Both the position numbers and the translations under genes were made by a program. The notes below the pieces were generated by a model. That model worked only from the letters and a program-made list of their open reading frames with translations. It ran no database searches and was not told the DNA's origin. This document shows positions 53,043 to 63,189 of a stretch of 64,000 bases of DNA, piece after piece. Every line of letters begins with the position of its first letter. Within the stretch, counting starts at the first letter, position 1. The stretch is taken from assembly GCF_024868665.1 (NCBI RefSeq), contig NW_026634180.1, positions 104,978 through 168,977 on the forward strand. The letters are read 5' to 3'. This DNA is from Triplophysa rosa. Taxonomy: Eukaryota; Chordata; Actinopteri; Cypriniformes; Nemacheilidae.

Positions 53043-55709
53043 TAGGGCTGGGAATTTAACGCGTTAATTAGATTAATTAATCACAGAAAAAAATAACGCG
53101 TTAATATTTTTAACGCAATTAACGTGCCCTACCCTGCCCCGCCCCTCTACAGACCTGTACACTTTTTCGAATTGCATCAAGCTAGTAACAAATCGAACAA
53201 GATGCAAAACGAAAAGGAAGAAGAACTGCATGGCTTGCTGAATGGCCATTTTAAGTACAAAAGAGATCCCAATGGAGCCATTGACAAAACCAAAGTCATT
53301 TGCGTTGTCTGTGGCAAGGAATTTGCCTATCATCGAAGCAGTTCTAGCTTGAAATATCACCTAAACTCAAAGCATGTTTTAGCGAGCACGGCAGTCACCT
53401 CACCCCCGGCTGCGACCGTAAGCAATCTCCGCCAAACCACGCTGACTGAGACGAGTCGCCACAAATTAAGTAAGTCTACATCACAGTCATTAACAAATGC
53501 GATATCTAAATGGATTGCAATGGACTGTAGGCCTATTAATGTTGTGGAAGACAGGGGGCTTATGGATGCATTTCGAATCGCGTCCTCCGATACAACCTAC
53601 ACACCACCGTCAAGAGGTACTGTACTTTCCAGAATAAATCAACTGTATGACACAGAAAAAAAATCAAAACGGGACACATTAGCTCAAACTAAACACGTGG
53701 CCCTAACCGGAGATCACTGGACGTCGATCAGTAATCACAACTATCTAGGAGTTACTGCGCACGTCATCGATTGTGACTGGAAACTTAAGTCCTTCGCGTT
53801 AACTGTACTGAAGTCAGTCACACGGCACTATTCTGATGCATGTGCCGAACAGTTTCTAACAGTGGCTGACGACTGGGGCGTCAGCGAAAAGGACCACCGT
53901 CGGAACTGACAGCGCACGCAACATGGTCGCAGCTGCAAGAAAGCTCCCCTTCCATCACATGCCGTGCGCTGCCCATATAGTTCAGAGGGCCATCACTGTT
54001 TGCCTCTCTGACAGTGGATTCGCTGACACATTGACCAAGTGTCGCAAAATTGTTGGACATTTTAAGCACAGCCCTGCTAATACAGAAGAACTTCATCTAC
54101 AACAAATTGCACAGGGACAACAGAGAGAGCAACTGATACAAGACGTTTCAACGAGGTGGAACTCGTCACTCGATATGATCACCCGTCTCTTACGGAATGA
54201 AGAGGCTGTTAAGACTACTCTGGCCCAACAGAAACACAAGTTAGTCATGCTGACTGCATCTGAGTGGGACAAACTGCCCAAGTTACAGAACCTTCTTGAA
54301 CCATGCAAGTAAGTTACGTTACATTAGCACCATGTTATTATTATTATTGTTATTGTTTGTTGTCATAGACTATGAAATTGAATTTCATGCCTAAATGCTC
54401 TTACTGAGAAATACAAACCTAAAGGATTTTTAAGAATAAAAAAAGCTTCATAAAATGAACAAATGGAATAAAAATGTAAAGGATTTTACAGTAAATCACC
54501 CTTTATAATTGATGCTAAATAAATAAACTTATTTTGCCTAAACTAAATGCACTGAACTTTATTTATGGTTCGTATTTATGTTCTACTTCAGGTATGTCAC
54601 TGAACTCCTTGGGGGTGAGGCTTATGTCTCCTGCTCTGTAGTGCTTCCTGCATTCTGCCACCTTCACCATGTAATGAGGGTCTCTGGTGAGGATCCAGCC
54701 TATGTGGCAAGGTTCAAGACTGCCTTCAGCAAAGATCTTGCCGAACGGCAAGCTGACATGAATGGTGAATGGCTAAAACTTGCTTCAGCACTTGACCCAC
54801 GTTTTAAGGACTTGAAGTGCCTATCAAGAGGAGAGAGAGAACAGGTGTGGTCTAGCCTCGAGAAAATACTACAAGAAGGAGGATTCAGCGCAGACACTCC
54901 ACAACCCTGTGAGGAACATGAGCCAACTAAGAAGAAGAGAGTCCTCCTGCTGGGTTCAGACTCGGATTCAGAGGAAGAAAATCACCATAGCAATGCTTTA
55001 CATCGTTACAGAGCTGAGCCCAGTATTGGAATGGATGAGTGTCCTCTAGAGTGGTGGTCAGCTCATGCAGGAGCCCATGTTAAACTGTCTTCCTTAGCTT
55101 GCAAATATTTGGCCACCCCTGCAACCACAGTACCATGCGAAAGACTTTTCTCACTGGCTGGCACTGTTGTGCAGAATAAAAGAGCATCTTTAAACTCAGA
55201 AAATGTAAACAAGTTAGTCTGTCTTAGCAACTGGTTAAAAGAGAAATAAGAATTGAGGTGAGTTTTTGTTACATTTTGTCCAGTGTAGCATAAGGGACAG
55301 GCTTATGTTCAATAATGTCATGTCCATTGAAATTTAGTTGAAAAGCTTGTGTTCAGTAATAAACAAAATTGTCATGGTCTGGTCATTACCCTTGAGACAT
55401 TGGTTTGTGTTTAATAATAATTAAAACTGTCATGACCATTGCAACCTATGTCATTGGTTTGTGTTAAATAAGTTACAATTGTCATGTTCACTGTAACCTA
55501 ATTCATAGGTTTGTGTTCAGTCAGTGATAAAAAAAAATTAATGACCATTTTAGCCTGAGTTATAGGCTTGTATTCAATAATAAATGGTAAAAAAATCTGC
55601 TTCTTGTAATGTCTGTATGTATGTGCGATTAAATGCGATTAATTAGATTAATTAATCGCAACACCATGTAATTAATTAGATGAAAATTTTTAATCGCTTG
55701 ACAGCACTA
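53043..55709 (+). mobile_element. Autonomous-type hAT transposon, nearly intact
   Basis: Termini TAGGGCTGGGAATTTAACGC and ATCGCTTGACAGCACTA, flanked by a perfect 8-bp TSD gtatatat (53035-53042 and 55710-55717). It encodes one transposase in two exons, with a single frameshift. The terminal bases match those of the two hAT MITEs (TAGGGCTG...CAGCACTA), suggesting they belong to one mobilisation group. Confidence 0.95.
53202..55249 (+). pseudogene. hAT transposase with BED zinc finger, one frameshift and one intron
   Basis: ATG at 53202 (MQNEKEEELHG). BED finger VICVVCGKEF...YHLNSKH: Cys-x2-Cys and His-x4-His. A catalytic-domain region follows (ALTGDHWTSISNHNYLGVTA includes the early Asp-containing block). 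At about 53893 one frame is lost; reading resumes with TDSARNMVAAARK-type sequence up to 54308. A GT-AG intron of 283 bp (54309-54591) then joins ...PCK to YVTELLGG. Exon 2 ends with the hAT dimerisation domain (LACKYLATPATTVPCERLFS, ending LVCLSNWLKEK). Only the frameshift prevents a full-length product of about 610 residues. Confidence 0.92.
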
Positions 55710-55717
55710 GTATATAT

Positions 55718-56820
55718 ATATAAAAATTTACACTTGCATGCCTATTTAATTTAAAATATATTTCATCATATACAGTGAGAGAGCAAGAAAAGCAGCGCTT
55801 GAATAAAGCTCGAGCTGCGATGTTTCTCTGAATAACAGCGCTTTTACAGCTGGCAACAAGAACTCTGTAAACTCTGTCTGTTTAAAAGGTGTTTTAATGT
55901 GTATGAACTGATTTTGAGGACTGCGCACTTGGAATTATTTGCGAAAGTGCGTCTGTAGAAAGCATCACATGGGGTTTCCTGGGGTATCTTTGACTTAAGT
56001 GAGGACAGGTAGTAAAGGAAAGGTTAAGCGGAAAGCCCTAATATGGAGATGGGATGAGTGTGTTTTATGCAGATGACTAAACTCATGCACGATGCCTCTC
56101 ATTTAGAGTACTTCACATTGACTAACATTAGGACAAGGTCAAGAACAAATTCATGTGCGTATGCACGTGTTGTAAATTAGGTGGAAAGTTTTCATATAGC
56201 AAATTCTTCATGGCAAAAAATGGACTTCTGCAGGCCTCCACGAACACACCCTTCAATAAAAAAATCAAGGTCTACCCCATTTAGCGTAACAAAAAACTTC
56301 ACGTGAGACTAACCAAATATGATGTTAATTTTATTAAAAATATACAGTAGTCTGCCGTCACTGTCTCTCTTGTTTACCGCTGAGTGGCAGTCTATTCACA
56401 GATCTTCACTCAGCACAAGTTGACGCGTCAAACAAATTGCCTCACTCAGCAGACGGGCAAGAGTTAAGACGTTTAGGCATAAATGACAAACGCTGTCTAC
56501 AATATCAAAGTTAAAAGAACTTAAATCCACATGCACTAATAATTATTTTTATTACTAGTCATAAATACATAATTTCATTTAACAAGGGTTTACATTTTAA
56601 ATTTGCTCTATGCATTCAATCAATGCTTTATTCGGTTTGATTCATTTTCAATACATAAGGAGTGTTTTCATTTAATGCTTGGTTGCATGCAGAGCTTTAA
56701 TGTTTGTATTTGCTCTGTGTTTTGTGCAAATTGAGAAATGCAGCGAGTGAGATCAGAGTCCCTGTGCAAAACTCTGCACGTGTTTGCGATGTGCATCATT
56801 CATAAAAAATGGCAACCCAG
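55718..56820. other. No gene supported
   Basis: No coding signature, transposon end or tandem array that I can support. A minus frame at 55746-55928 is unremarkable. Confidence 0.4.
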
Positions 56821-56829
56821 CTAACACAT

Positions 56830-57245
56830 GACATACCGGTTACGCAATTTATTGGTCATTTTTGGTAATTTCATGATTTACCAGCTGGAAACGTAGCTGG
56901 CACGTCCAAGGCACGTAATTTCATTACCATTAAATGAGCAATTCATGACGTTGCCTGCACGAACTCCTGACATTACACGATAACCAAAAATGGTCCAGTT
57001 ACGTACTATATTCTTCAGTATTTTGGTAATTACATGACCTGGTAACGTAAAGTACACGTCCTAGGCATGTAATTTCATTACCAATAAATGACCAATTCAT
57101 AACGTCACATTTACCGTCTCCTAACATTACAGGATAACCAAGAACGGTCCAGTTATGAAATATATTGGTTATATTTTGATATCATCATGACCTGCTGGTA
57201 ACGTAACTGCCAGGTCGCAAGCACGTAATTTCATTACCATTTATA
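56830..57245. repeat. Three monomers of a 155-bp satellite-like tandem repeat
   Basis: The word GTAATTTCATTACCA occurs at 56915, 57069 and 57225, 154 and 156 bases apart, and neighbouring words (ATGACC-GCTGGTAACGTA, CATTACA-GATAACCA) keep the same order. Monomers differ at many positions. Confidence 0.8.
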
Positions 57246-57904
57246 TTAGCCCATGCTTAACATTGACGATTCACACGACAATAATTATGCTTGTTTAAAA
57301 TGTTTTTAGTCTGAACATTGTAAATCTGCCAGGTTTACAAGAGATTTAACACGCTATGTTATGCAGGCTGCTCTGTGTTGTATGGGGATATTAAGAGCGC
57401 GCGCCTCCCGATTTGGCTCAAGTTCAGATCAGTGCGCGCACAGCTGGAGGTTGATTGCGCCTGACAGGACCGCTAGTTTCTTTGAAGTTCTAATTTAACA
57501 ACAGTGGATTAACGAGTTGTATAAATCGCATTTTAAATGAAATATTTACTCATAGGCTGACAGAACGCCGTCTGACAAGAGTAACAACACTTTTTTGACG
57601 TGCTTCTTTACTGACTGGAACAAAGTTCCTCTGACAGGAAATTTCGTTTTATCAGGTGAGAGACTCCAGATGATTTTCAACAAATGGCGTTTATGAAAAA
57701 AATGAGAGTAAAGTGACTGAAAGCACTGTTTAAGTTTTTTTTTAAGGTATTTATACAGCAGCGGGATCATCACCAGGATAGGAATGTTTCCTCTCACAAA
57801 ACAATTCATTCAGGTAAGACATAGCCTATAACGTTATGGGTTTGTATGAAATGTATAAAATGTTCTTTGAGTAATTATTTGGTTTTATTTTTATATTATT
57901 TAGC
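57246..57904. other. No gene supported
   Basis: A minus-strand frame at 57546-57809 (87 codons, Lys/Leu-rich) has no recognisable domain or splice context. GC-richer patch at 57395-57475. Nothing else identified. Confidence 0.35.
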
Positions 57905-58075
57905 ACCAGTGTTGTGCAAGTTACTTCCAAACTGTAATACATTACAGATTACTTGTTACTGTTATTTAAAAGTAATCCCTTACCTTACAATATTACTGTC
58001 TCAGAATTGTAATACGTTACATGACTCCTGTATTACTTTTGAGTTACTTTCAACAAAATAACTACAGAAGTAGAA
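57905..58075. repeat. DNA repeat with CAGTGTTG terminus
   Basis: CAGTGTTGTGCAAGTTACTT followed by TAATAC/GTTACT-rich sequence. Relative of 7330-7603, opposite orientation. Confidence 0.55.
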
Positions 58076-58089
58076 CTTTATATTCTAAA

Positions 58090-58435
58090 ATAAGTCTTTG
58101 TAGTTTTGAATTTTCAAAATACAAAATACTTTTTGCCAATTAACCTCTTTAGACTGCTGATTTCTTGAATTAACTAGGCTATACACGAATAAATACAAAA
58201 CATACTAGATTAAATGCATTTAAATTCAAAATACTATTACAAAATAATAGTATTTTGTATTTCAAATGGATGTATTTGAATACACTGCCCATCCATGCAG
58301 TCTTATAAGGAGGTTGATTGGCAAAAAGTATTTCAGTTTGAAAATACAAAAATACTAAGATTAAACACATTTAAATACAAAATACAATACATTTTTTTCA
58401 AAGGTATTAAATACAAAATAGTCCCATCCCATCAC
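58090..58435. repeat. Foldback MITE, TTTTGCCAAT / ATTGGCAAAA arms
   Basis: ACAAAATACTTTTTGCCAAT on the left (about 58121) is answered by ATTGGCAAAAAGTATTTCAG on the right (about 58317), with CTCCTT/AAGGAG-type words inside. The whole is rich in AAATACAAAATA. Class not assigned. Confidence 0.6.
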
Positions 58436-58724
58436 TGAACTAGATTATATAGAATTCTAGCTAGTCATCATGTAAACAATAGCTTACCTTGTCATTGCTG
58501 CTGGTCACAGGGATCATGCTAACTAGCTTCCTGAAGCCCAATGACCCCCCCAAAACCCGCCCAAAAGGAATGAAAACTATCCCAATTATTTTCTGGTGTC
58601 AAATCAAAGTTAACAATTGCCAAAATACATTTATATTGATATATTTATTTATCTGAATGGTTTTCTAGGTATTGTATATATTTTTTGTTCTGATGAACTC
58701 AAAATATGTTTTGGGGGTTTTAGG

Positions 58725-58925
58725 AAAGCAAACAATTCTGGGTCACCTTTGACTACCACTATATTTTTTTCTACTATGGTAGTCAATGATGCCAAATAAT
58801 TTTCAGTTGCTAACATTCTACCAAATATCTTTGTGTTCAACCGAACAAAGAAATTTATACAGGTTTGGAACAACAGAGGGTGAGTAATCCATAACAGAAT
58901 TTTTTGTTTTTGGGTGGAGTGTCCC
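58725..58925. repeat. Short MITE ending near TTTTTGGGTGGAGTGTCCC
   Basis: Contains CTGGGTCACCTTTGACTACC, ATGGTAGTCAATGATG and GGAACAACAGAGGGTGAGTA, wording typical of a common fish MITE. No TSD defined. Confidence 0.5.
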
Positions 58926-58999
58926 ACGTGCGCTCGAGGCCAAGCACGGAAATGGACGAGAAAAGTGTTTTCTCTTCGTAAGACATGCAAAAACTTGCT

Positions 59000-59220
59000 T
59001 AAAGGGGTCATATGGCGGAAATACGTGTTTTTCTGTGTCTTTGGTGTGTTATAAGTTACCCATGCATGTATTAGACACGTAAAATTGCTCAAATTAAAGT
59101 GTCGGAACAAAAGATGCATTCTATCTAAAAACAAATGGGAACCCAGACCTGCCTGAAACGCCTCGTGTAACCACACCCCGACGAATGTACGTCACTTCGT
59201 AACATGATTTGACTTAATGA
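59000..59220. repeat. Interspersed repeat AAAGGGGTCATATGGCG
   Basis: AAAGGGGTCATATGGCGGAA through CTCGTGTAACCACACCCCGA and GATTTGACTTA. Recurrent fish repeat, non-coding; class not assigned. Confidence 0.5.
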
Positions 59221-59590
59221 TTGTAGTAAGGTTCAGCAATTCTGGAAGAAAGGAGTCGGGGTCGGCGTGGCTGGGAAACCGAGGTAGACCTTCTATGTAA
59301 TAACAAATCTTTTAATGGTGCTGCTGCACCTCAACAAAAAAAACACTCAACACTTGCTCAGTAAGCATTCGCAATATTCCAGTCCTGGACGCAACGTCTC
59401 AGCGGCTTCCTCTCTCTCGGTTCCCAGCCGGTCTCTCTCTTCCTCTCATCTCCAGTTGTCTGGCTTTTAACCGTCTCCTCGCCAATTACTACAATGAGAA
59501 GCAGGTGTTTTTAATATGCGCTTGATCTGCTTACTCACCGTTCTTCTCCCGCCTCTCTCTCTCTGTGCAAACTGTGCTGAACCACGCCCC
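59221..59590. other. Repeat-like non-coding block before the Ngaro element
   Basis: GC-moderate, with a pyrimidine-rich centre (CCTCTCTCTCGGTTCCCAGC) and ending GAACCACGCCCCCCTTGCCA. No gene. Possibly the rest of an older DNA element. Confidence 0.3.
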
Positions 59591-59840
59591 CCTTGCCACA
59601 ATGATGTTTTATTAACAAAGTTCGGGAGAAGCCGGAGCACATAATCAAAATCGGCCGGTTCACCATTTGCAACCATGTCATCTATCCAAACGAGTTTCGT
59701 TAACAAAATTCAGGTGAAGCCGGAGCTCATAATCAAACTCGGCTGGTTCTCTACCAGCAATCACGATTTTCACCCTATCAGCTCAAGCGAGCCTCCGCAT
59801 AAATAAGACCAGAATTCTTACCTGCACCTTCTCTACAGTA

Positions 59841-60413
59841 ATGCAACATCGCAACATGTCAGAGACACCGACATCAGTCGCCAACGACAGCCCTACCGCT
59901 CAGGATTCTCCTGCGCATTCGAGCGCTCTTCAGCGTTCCAGTCCCGACGCGGATGCAGCTAAGGAACCCGAGGCTACACCACGAGGCCGCCAGCTTCGTC
60001 GATCCACACAACACGCTTCGAAGCGCTGCTGCACTGCCTCGCCGCGCCCAAACGGGCAACAACTTCACTCGCCAGCGTCGTCGTACGCATCAGCACTTAC
60101 GGCCATCCGAGCCATCGGGAAATGGACCGTCGCAGGCTTGCGTCAAGCTTTGGCCAAGCGGGACGTCATCCCCAGCAGGCGGCACAGCAAAGCAGAGCTG
60201 TACAGCCTATACTCCTCTCTGCAGACAGGCCCCGCCTTCGACCTCAGAGGAGATGAACCAGGATCCCAGATCGTCTCGAGCACAGCCAGGCCCTTCCACC
60301 TCCACAGCGAGGCAAGACTCCCAACCACCATGCCGCCGCAGCAGGCCGTCTGCAAGTCTGGGCCGCGCCCCAGAGGAGCAGCTTTTGCCGCCAGCCGCCT
60401 TCCAGCTCAGTGA
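59841..60413 (+). pseudogene. Ngaro-like ORF1 N-terminus with SAP-like motif
   Basis: 190 codons from an ATG. Ser/Pro-rich start, then about residues 88-118 look like a SAP-type helix-helix motif (TVAGLRQALAKRDVIPSRRH, KAELYSLY). The frame shifts after about 60300; the homologous continuation is in the 59953-60690 frame (FQLSDLKESFPAPNFLNYQD). Confidence 0.6.
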
Positions 60414-60776
60414 TTTGAAGGAATCGTTTCCGGCTCCAAATTTTCTCAACTACCAGGACAACGCGAGCCGGCCTCCAAGGGCGGTTCAACAAATTATCAA
60501 CCCCTCCCCCCACATCACGCCAGGCTCCTGGACAGCGGCTCCGCAGTTAACACCTAACGCGAGGCTGCCTCCGTTAGCATCCCAGGCCCAGGTTTTAGGT
60601 TTTCCTCCCCTCAACCAAGGGTACGGCCCGTCCTACTTCCCCCAGGCCCCCGCCATGAATGCCACCGCTACACAAGACTGCTTTCGTTAACCGCTCCATC
60701 GGCCACTATTCCCTCCCTCCTCTCTCTACCACAGGCATGCCCAAGTTTCTCACTGGCTACAGCAACATCCATTCCA

Positions 60777-61590
60777 GTGGTGTCATGCAACACCCCGGTC
60801 CTGGAACCACCCCCCGTCTCCACAAGCATCAGGACGCAGATTTTGGCAGGTGCGGACATAGATTTATTTCAACTTCTATCATCACTTTCACCCCCGTCAG
60901 CAGATCGGCAGATTTCTTACGGCGACCTTTCGTTTACTTTCAAGAATGCATCCCACAGTCACTCCCACACTCTGTCCTTCCCAGAATTCACCATGGCATT
61001 TTCCTGCTTCACTGACGTGGTCTGCACGGTGTTCCCTCACAGGAGGCGTGAGCTCGGCGACTATCTCGCCATAGTCGCGGAGCTCGCACTTTCCTACAGG
61101 AGGGCACATTTTTACATGTATCACAAGCTGTTTTCAGCAAAATGCGCCATAAGGGTGGCTCAGTGGAACTAGTGCCCCTACTGGGGAGCACTGGACACTG
61201 AGCTCCACAACAGGGTGTTTTTGGGCGTTCAAAATATATCTTGCGCGGTGTGCCGCTCCGTATCACACAACACCACAGCCTGTCCCCTGGTCACTCCCGC
61301 CATAACCCCCTTGCGAAACTATGCCTCCTCCCGTTTCCACCGCCCACCTTCCACGCCTGCCAAATCGGCAAGCCTTCCCAGTCAAGCCTGACGCCATCAA
61401 CACCTCAGCTTACGAGGTTTGCAGAAGCTTCAACGTAAACAGGTGCACAAGGCAACGCTGCCGGTACCTACACGCTTGCACCTATTGTGGTGGCGCCCTG
61501 ACTGGGCGCATAGTTTGCCCAGTCAGTAAAGCAGTCAATAAAACATCTAACAAAATCTCTCGACTCCTGTCAATTTTTTACACCTAGCTT
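60777..61590 (+). pseudogene. Ngaro-like ORF1 C-terminal half with Cys motifs
   Basis: 60777-61172 encodes a capsid-like segment (YGDLSFTFKNASHSHSHTLS through YRRAHFYMYHKLFSAKCA). After a stop, 61190-61290 has CAVCRSVSHNTTAC (Cys-x2-Cys-x4-His-x4-Cys knuckle) and 61420-61520 has NRCTRQRCRYLHACTYCGGA, a Cys/His-rich motif. Frames differ. Confidence 0.65.
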
Positions 61591-61859
61591 CCGAATTATC
61601 TCTCCACCCTGATCATGCATTCACAGACTACCTTATAAACGGTTTCTCTTTAGGCTTCAATCCCGGCATCATAAACCCACTTTCCCACAGCCTCATATGC
61701 CCTAATCTCCAGTCGGGCACTTGCCGAACCCGAAACCGTCTATCTCTTTTTTGATAAATTCATGATCGGCCCTTTTCCTGCCCCACCGTTCCCTATTTTC
61801 CACGTCAGCCCGATTGGCGTCGCCACACGAAAATTTTCGGGGGGAAAGCGCCTCATATT

Positions 61860-62970
61860 CGATCTCTCGTCCCCCCCACGGCTCCCCCTTTCCAAGCATC
61901 AATAGCTTAATTCCGCTCGAACAATTCGCATTACATTATCACGATATTGAGCAAGCCATCACTTTGATATAATTGGCCGGACGCGGCGTCTGGCTAGCCA
62001 AAGTCGATATCACCTCCGCATTCAAAATCATGCCGATACACCCAAAATTTTGGCACCTTTTCTGCATCCGTTGGCGTGAGAAATTAAATTTTTCCGTACG
62101 CCTCACTTTTGGATGCAGAAGTAGCCCAAAAATTTTCGACATGTTGTCAGAGGCAATCTGTTGGATTCTCTCTAACAACTACGCCATTCCTTACCTCATA
62201 CATCTACTAGACGATTTCTTAATCATCTCGCTGCCCGATTCCGTCCCGGCAGCACATCTTTCCAAAGTCCAAGAAGTCTTCGCGAAACTTGGCGTCCCTC
62301 TCGCACAAGAAAAAACGGCGGGACCCAGCACGTCCATCGAATTTCTAGGCATTAAGCTCGATACGCTCAAATTCCAAGCTTCTCTGCCAAAGGAAAAGAT
62401 CGATAGGATTTTGATCGCTTCATCCCTCATAGACATGCCGTATTGCTCTAAACGCGAGCTATAATCAATTCTCGGCCACTTAAATTTCGCGATGCGCATC
62501 ATCCCGCAAGGTCGCCCGTTCGTTGCGCATCTCCTCTCCCTCGCATCCTCTGCTCACACACTAGAGGATTCGATCCATCTAACCAGCTCATGCAGCGACG
62601 AGCTCAGTCTATGGATCAAATTCCTCAAACAATGGAACGGAATGTCCTTCTTTTACAATGACATGGTCTCTCTCTATGTCGACATACGCCTATTTACCGA
62701 TGCAGCTCCTTCCGTCGGTTTCAGAGGATTTTACCAAAGCCGCTGGTTCGCGTCCACATGGCCCCCCCAGCTCACAAGTCTGCCGCCGCCTCTTGCGTCA
62801 TCAGCACTTTTGAGCTGTACCCACTTGTCGTAGCAGCATATGTATGGGGGAAAGAATGGTCTGCCTCCAGCATTATAGTCCATTGTGACAACGAAGCAAT
62901 GGTACATTGCATCAACTTCCTGTTTGCTGAGAGCGCGTGGTTTGAGTTGGAGCTCTTTCAAACTTATTCT
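61860..62970 (+). pseudogene. Ngaro-like reverse transcriptase and partial RNase H
   Basis: 61973-62464 holds RT blocks WLAKVDITSAFKIMPIHPKF, VRLTFGCRSSPKIFDMLSEA and catalytic HLLDDFLIIS, then IEFLGIKLDTLKFQASLPKE. A stop (TAA at 62462-62464) replaces a codon. RNase H: LFTDAAPSVGFRGFYQSRWF at about 62690, then FELYPLVVAAYVWGKEWSAS and VHCDNEAMVHCIN in another frame, where the element ends. Confidence 0.82.
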
Positions 62971-63189
62971 TAATACATCGTTTATTCTTGTTATATCTTA
63001 AGACTTGTGTTTTAAATTGTTATTCACCGAGGGTAAAACATATCCTTAAGTATATCCCATACCAAAGATCGTCCTTAAACGCACCGATAATTTATTTTTA
63101 TCAGATCACTCGCTATTAGCCTCAGGCTGTTAGCATTCCCAGCCTGTCTGCTCACTGCTTAACACACTGTTATCATTATTACATCACTA
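62919..63189 (+). other. Probable 5' UTR of an L2-type LINE
   Basis: Non-coding stretch between the Ngaro break and the ATG of the next frame. The abrupt end of RNase H at about 62918 suggests that this LINE inserted there, but the exact junction and TSD cannot be seen because the LINE's 3' end lies outside the window. Confidence 0.4.

Larger units (their letters stand above)
59591..62918 (+). mobile_element. Ngaro-like tyrosine-recombinase retrotransposon, 3'-truncated
   Basis: Order: a pair of diverged direct repeats at the left (TTAACAAAGTTCGGGAGAAG at about 59611 and TTAACAAAATTCAGGTGAAG at about 59700), a TATA-like GCATAAATAAGACC near 59797, gag-like frames, reverse transcriptase and start of RNase H. 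It breaks off in RNase H at about 62918, so recombinase and right repeats are missing. RT wording (HLLDDFLIIS) is the Ngaro/DIRS type. Split direct repeats fit Ngaro. Confidence 0.75.
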
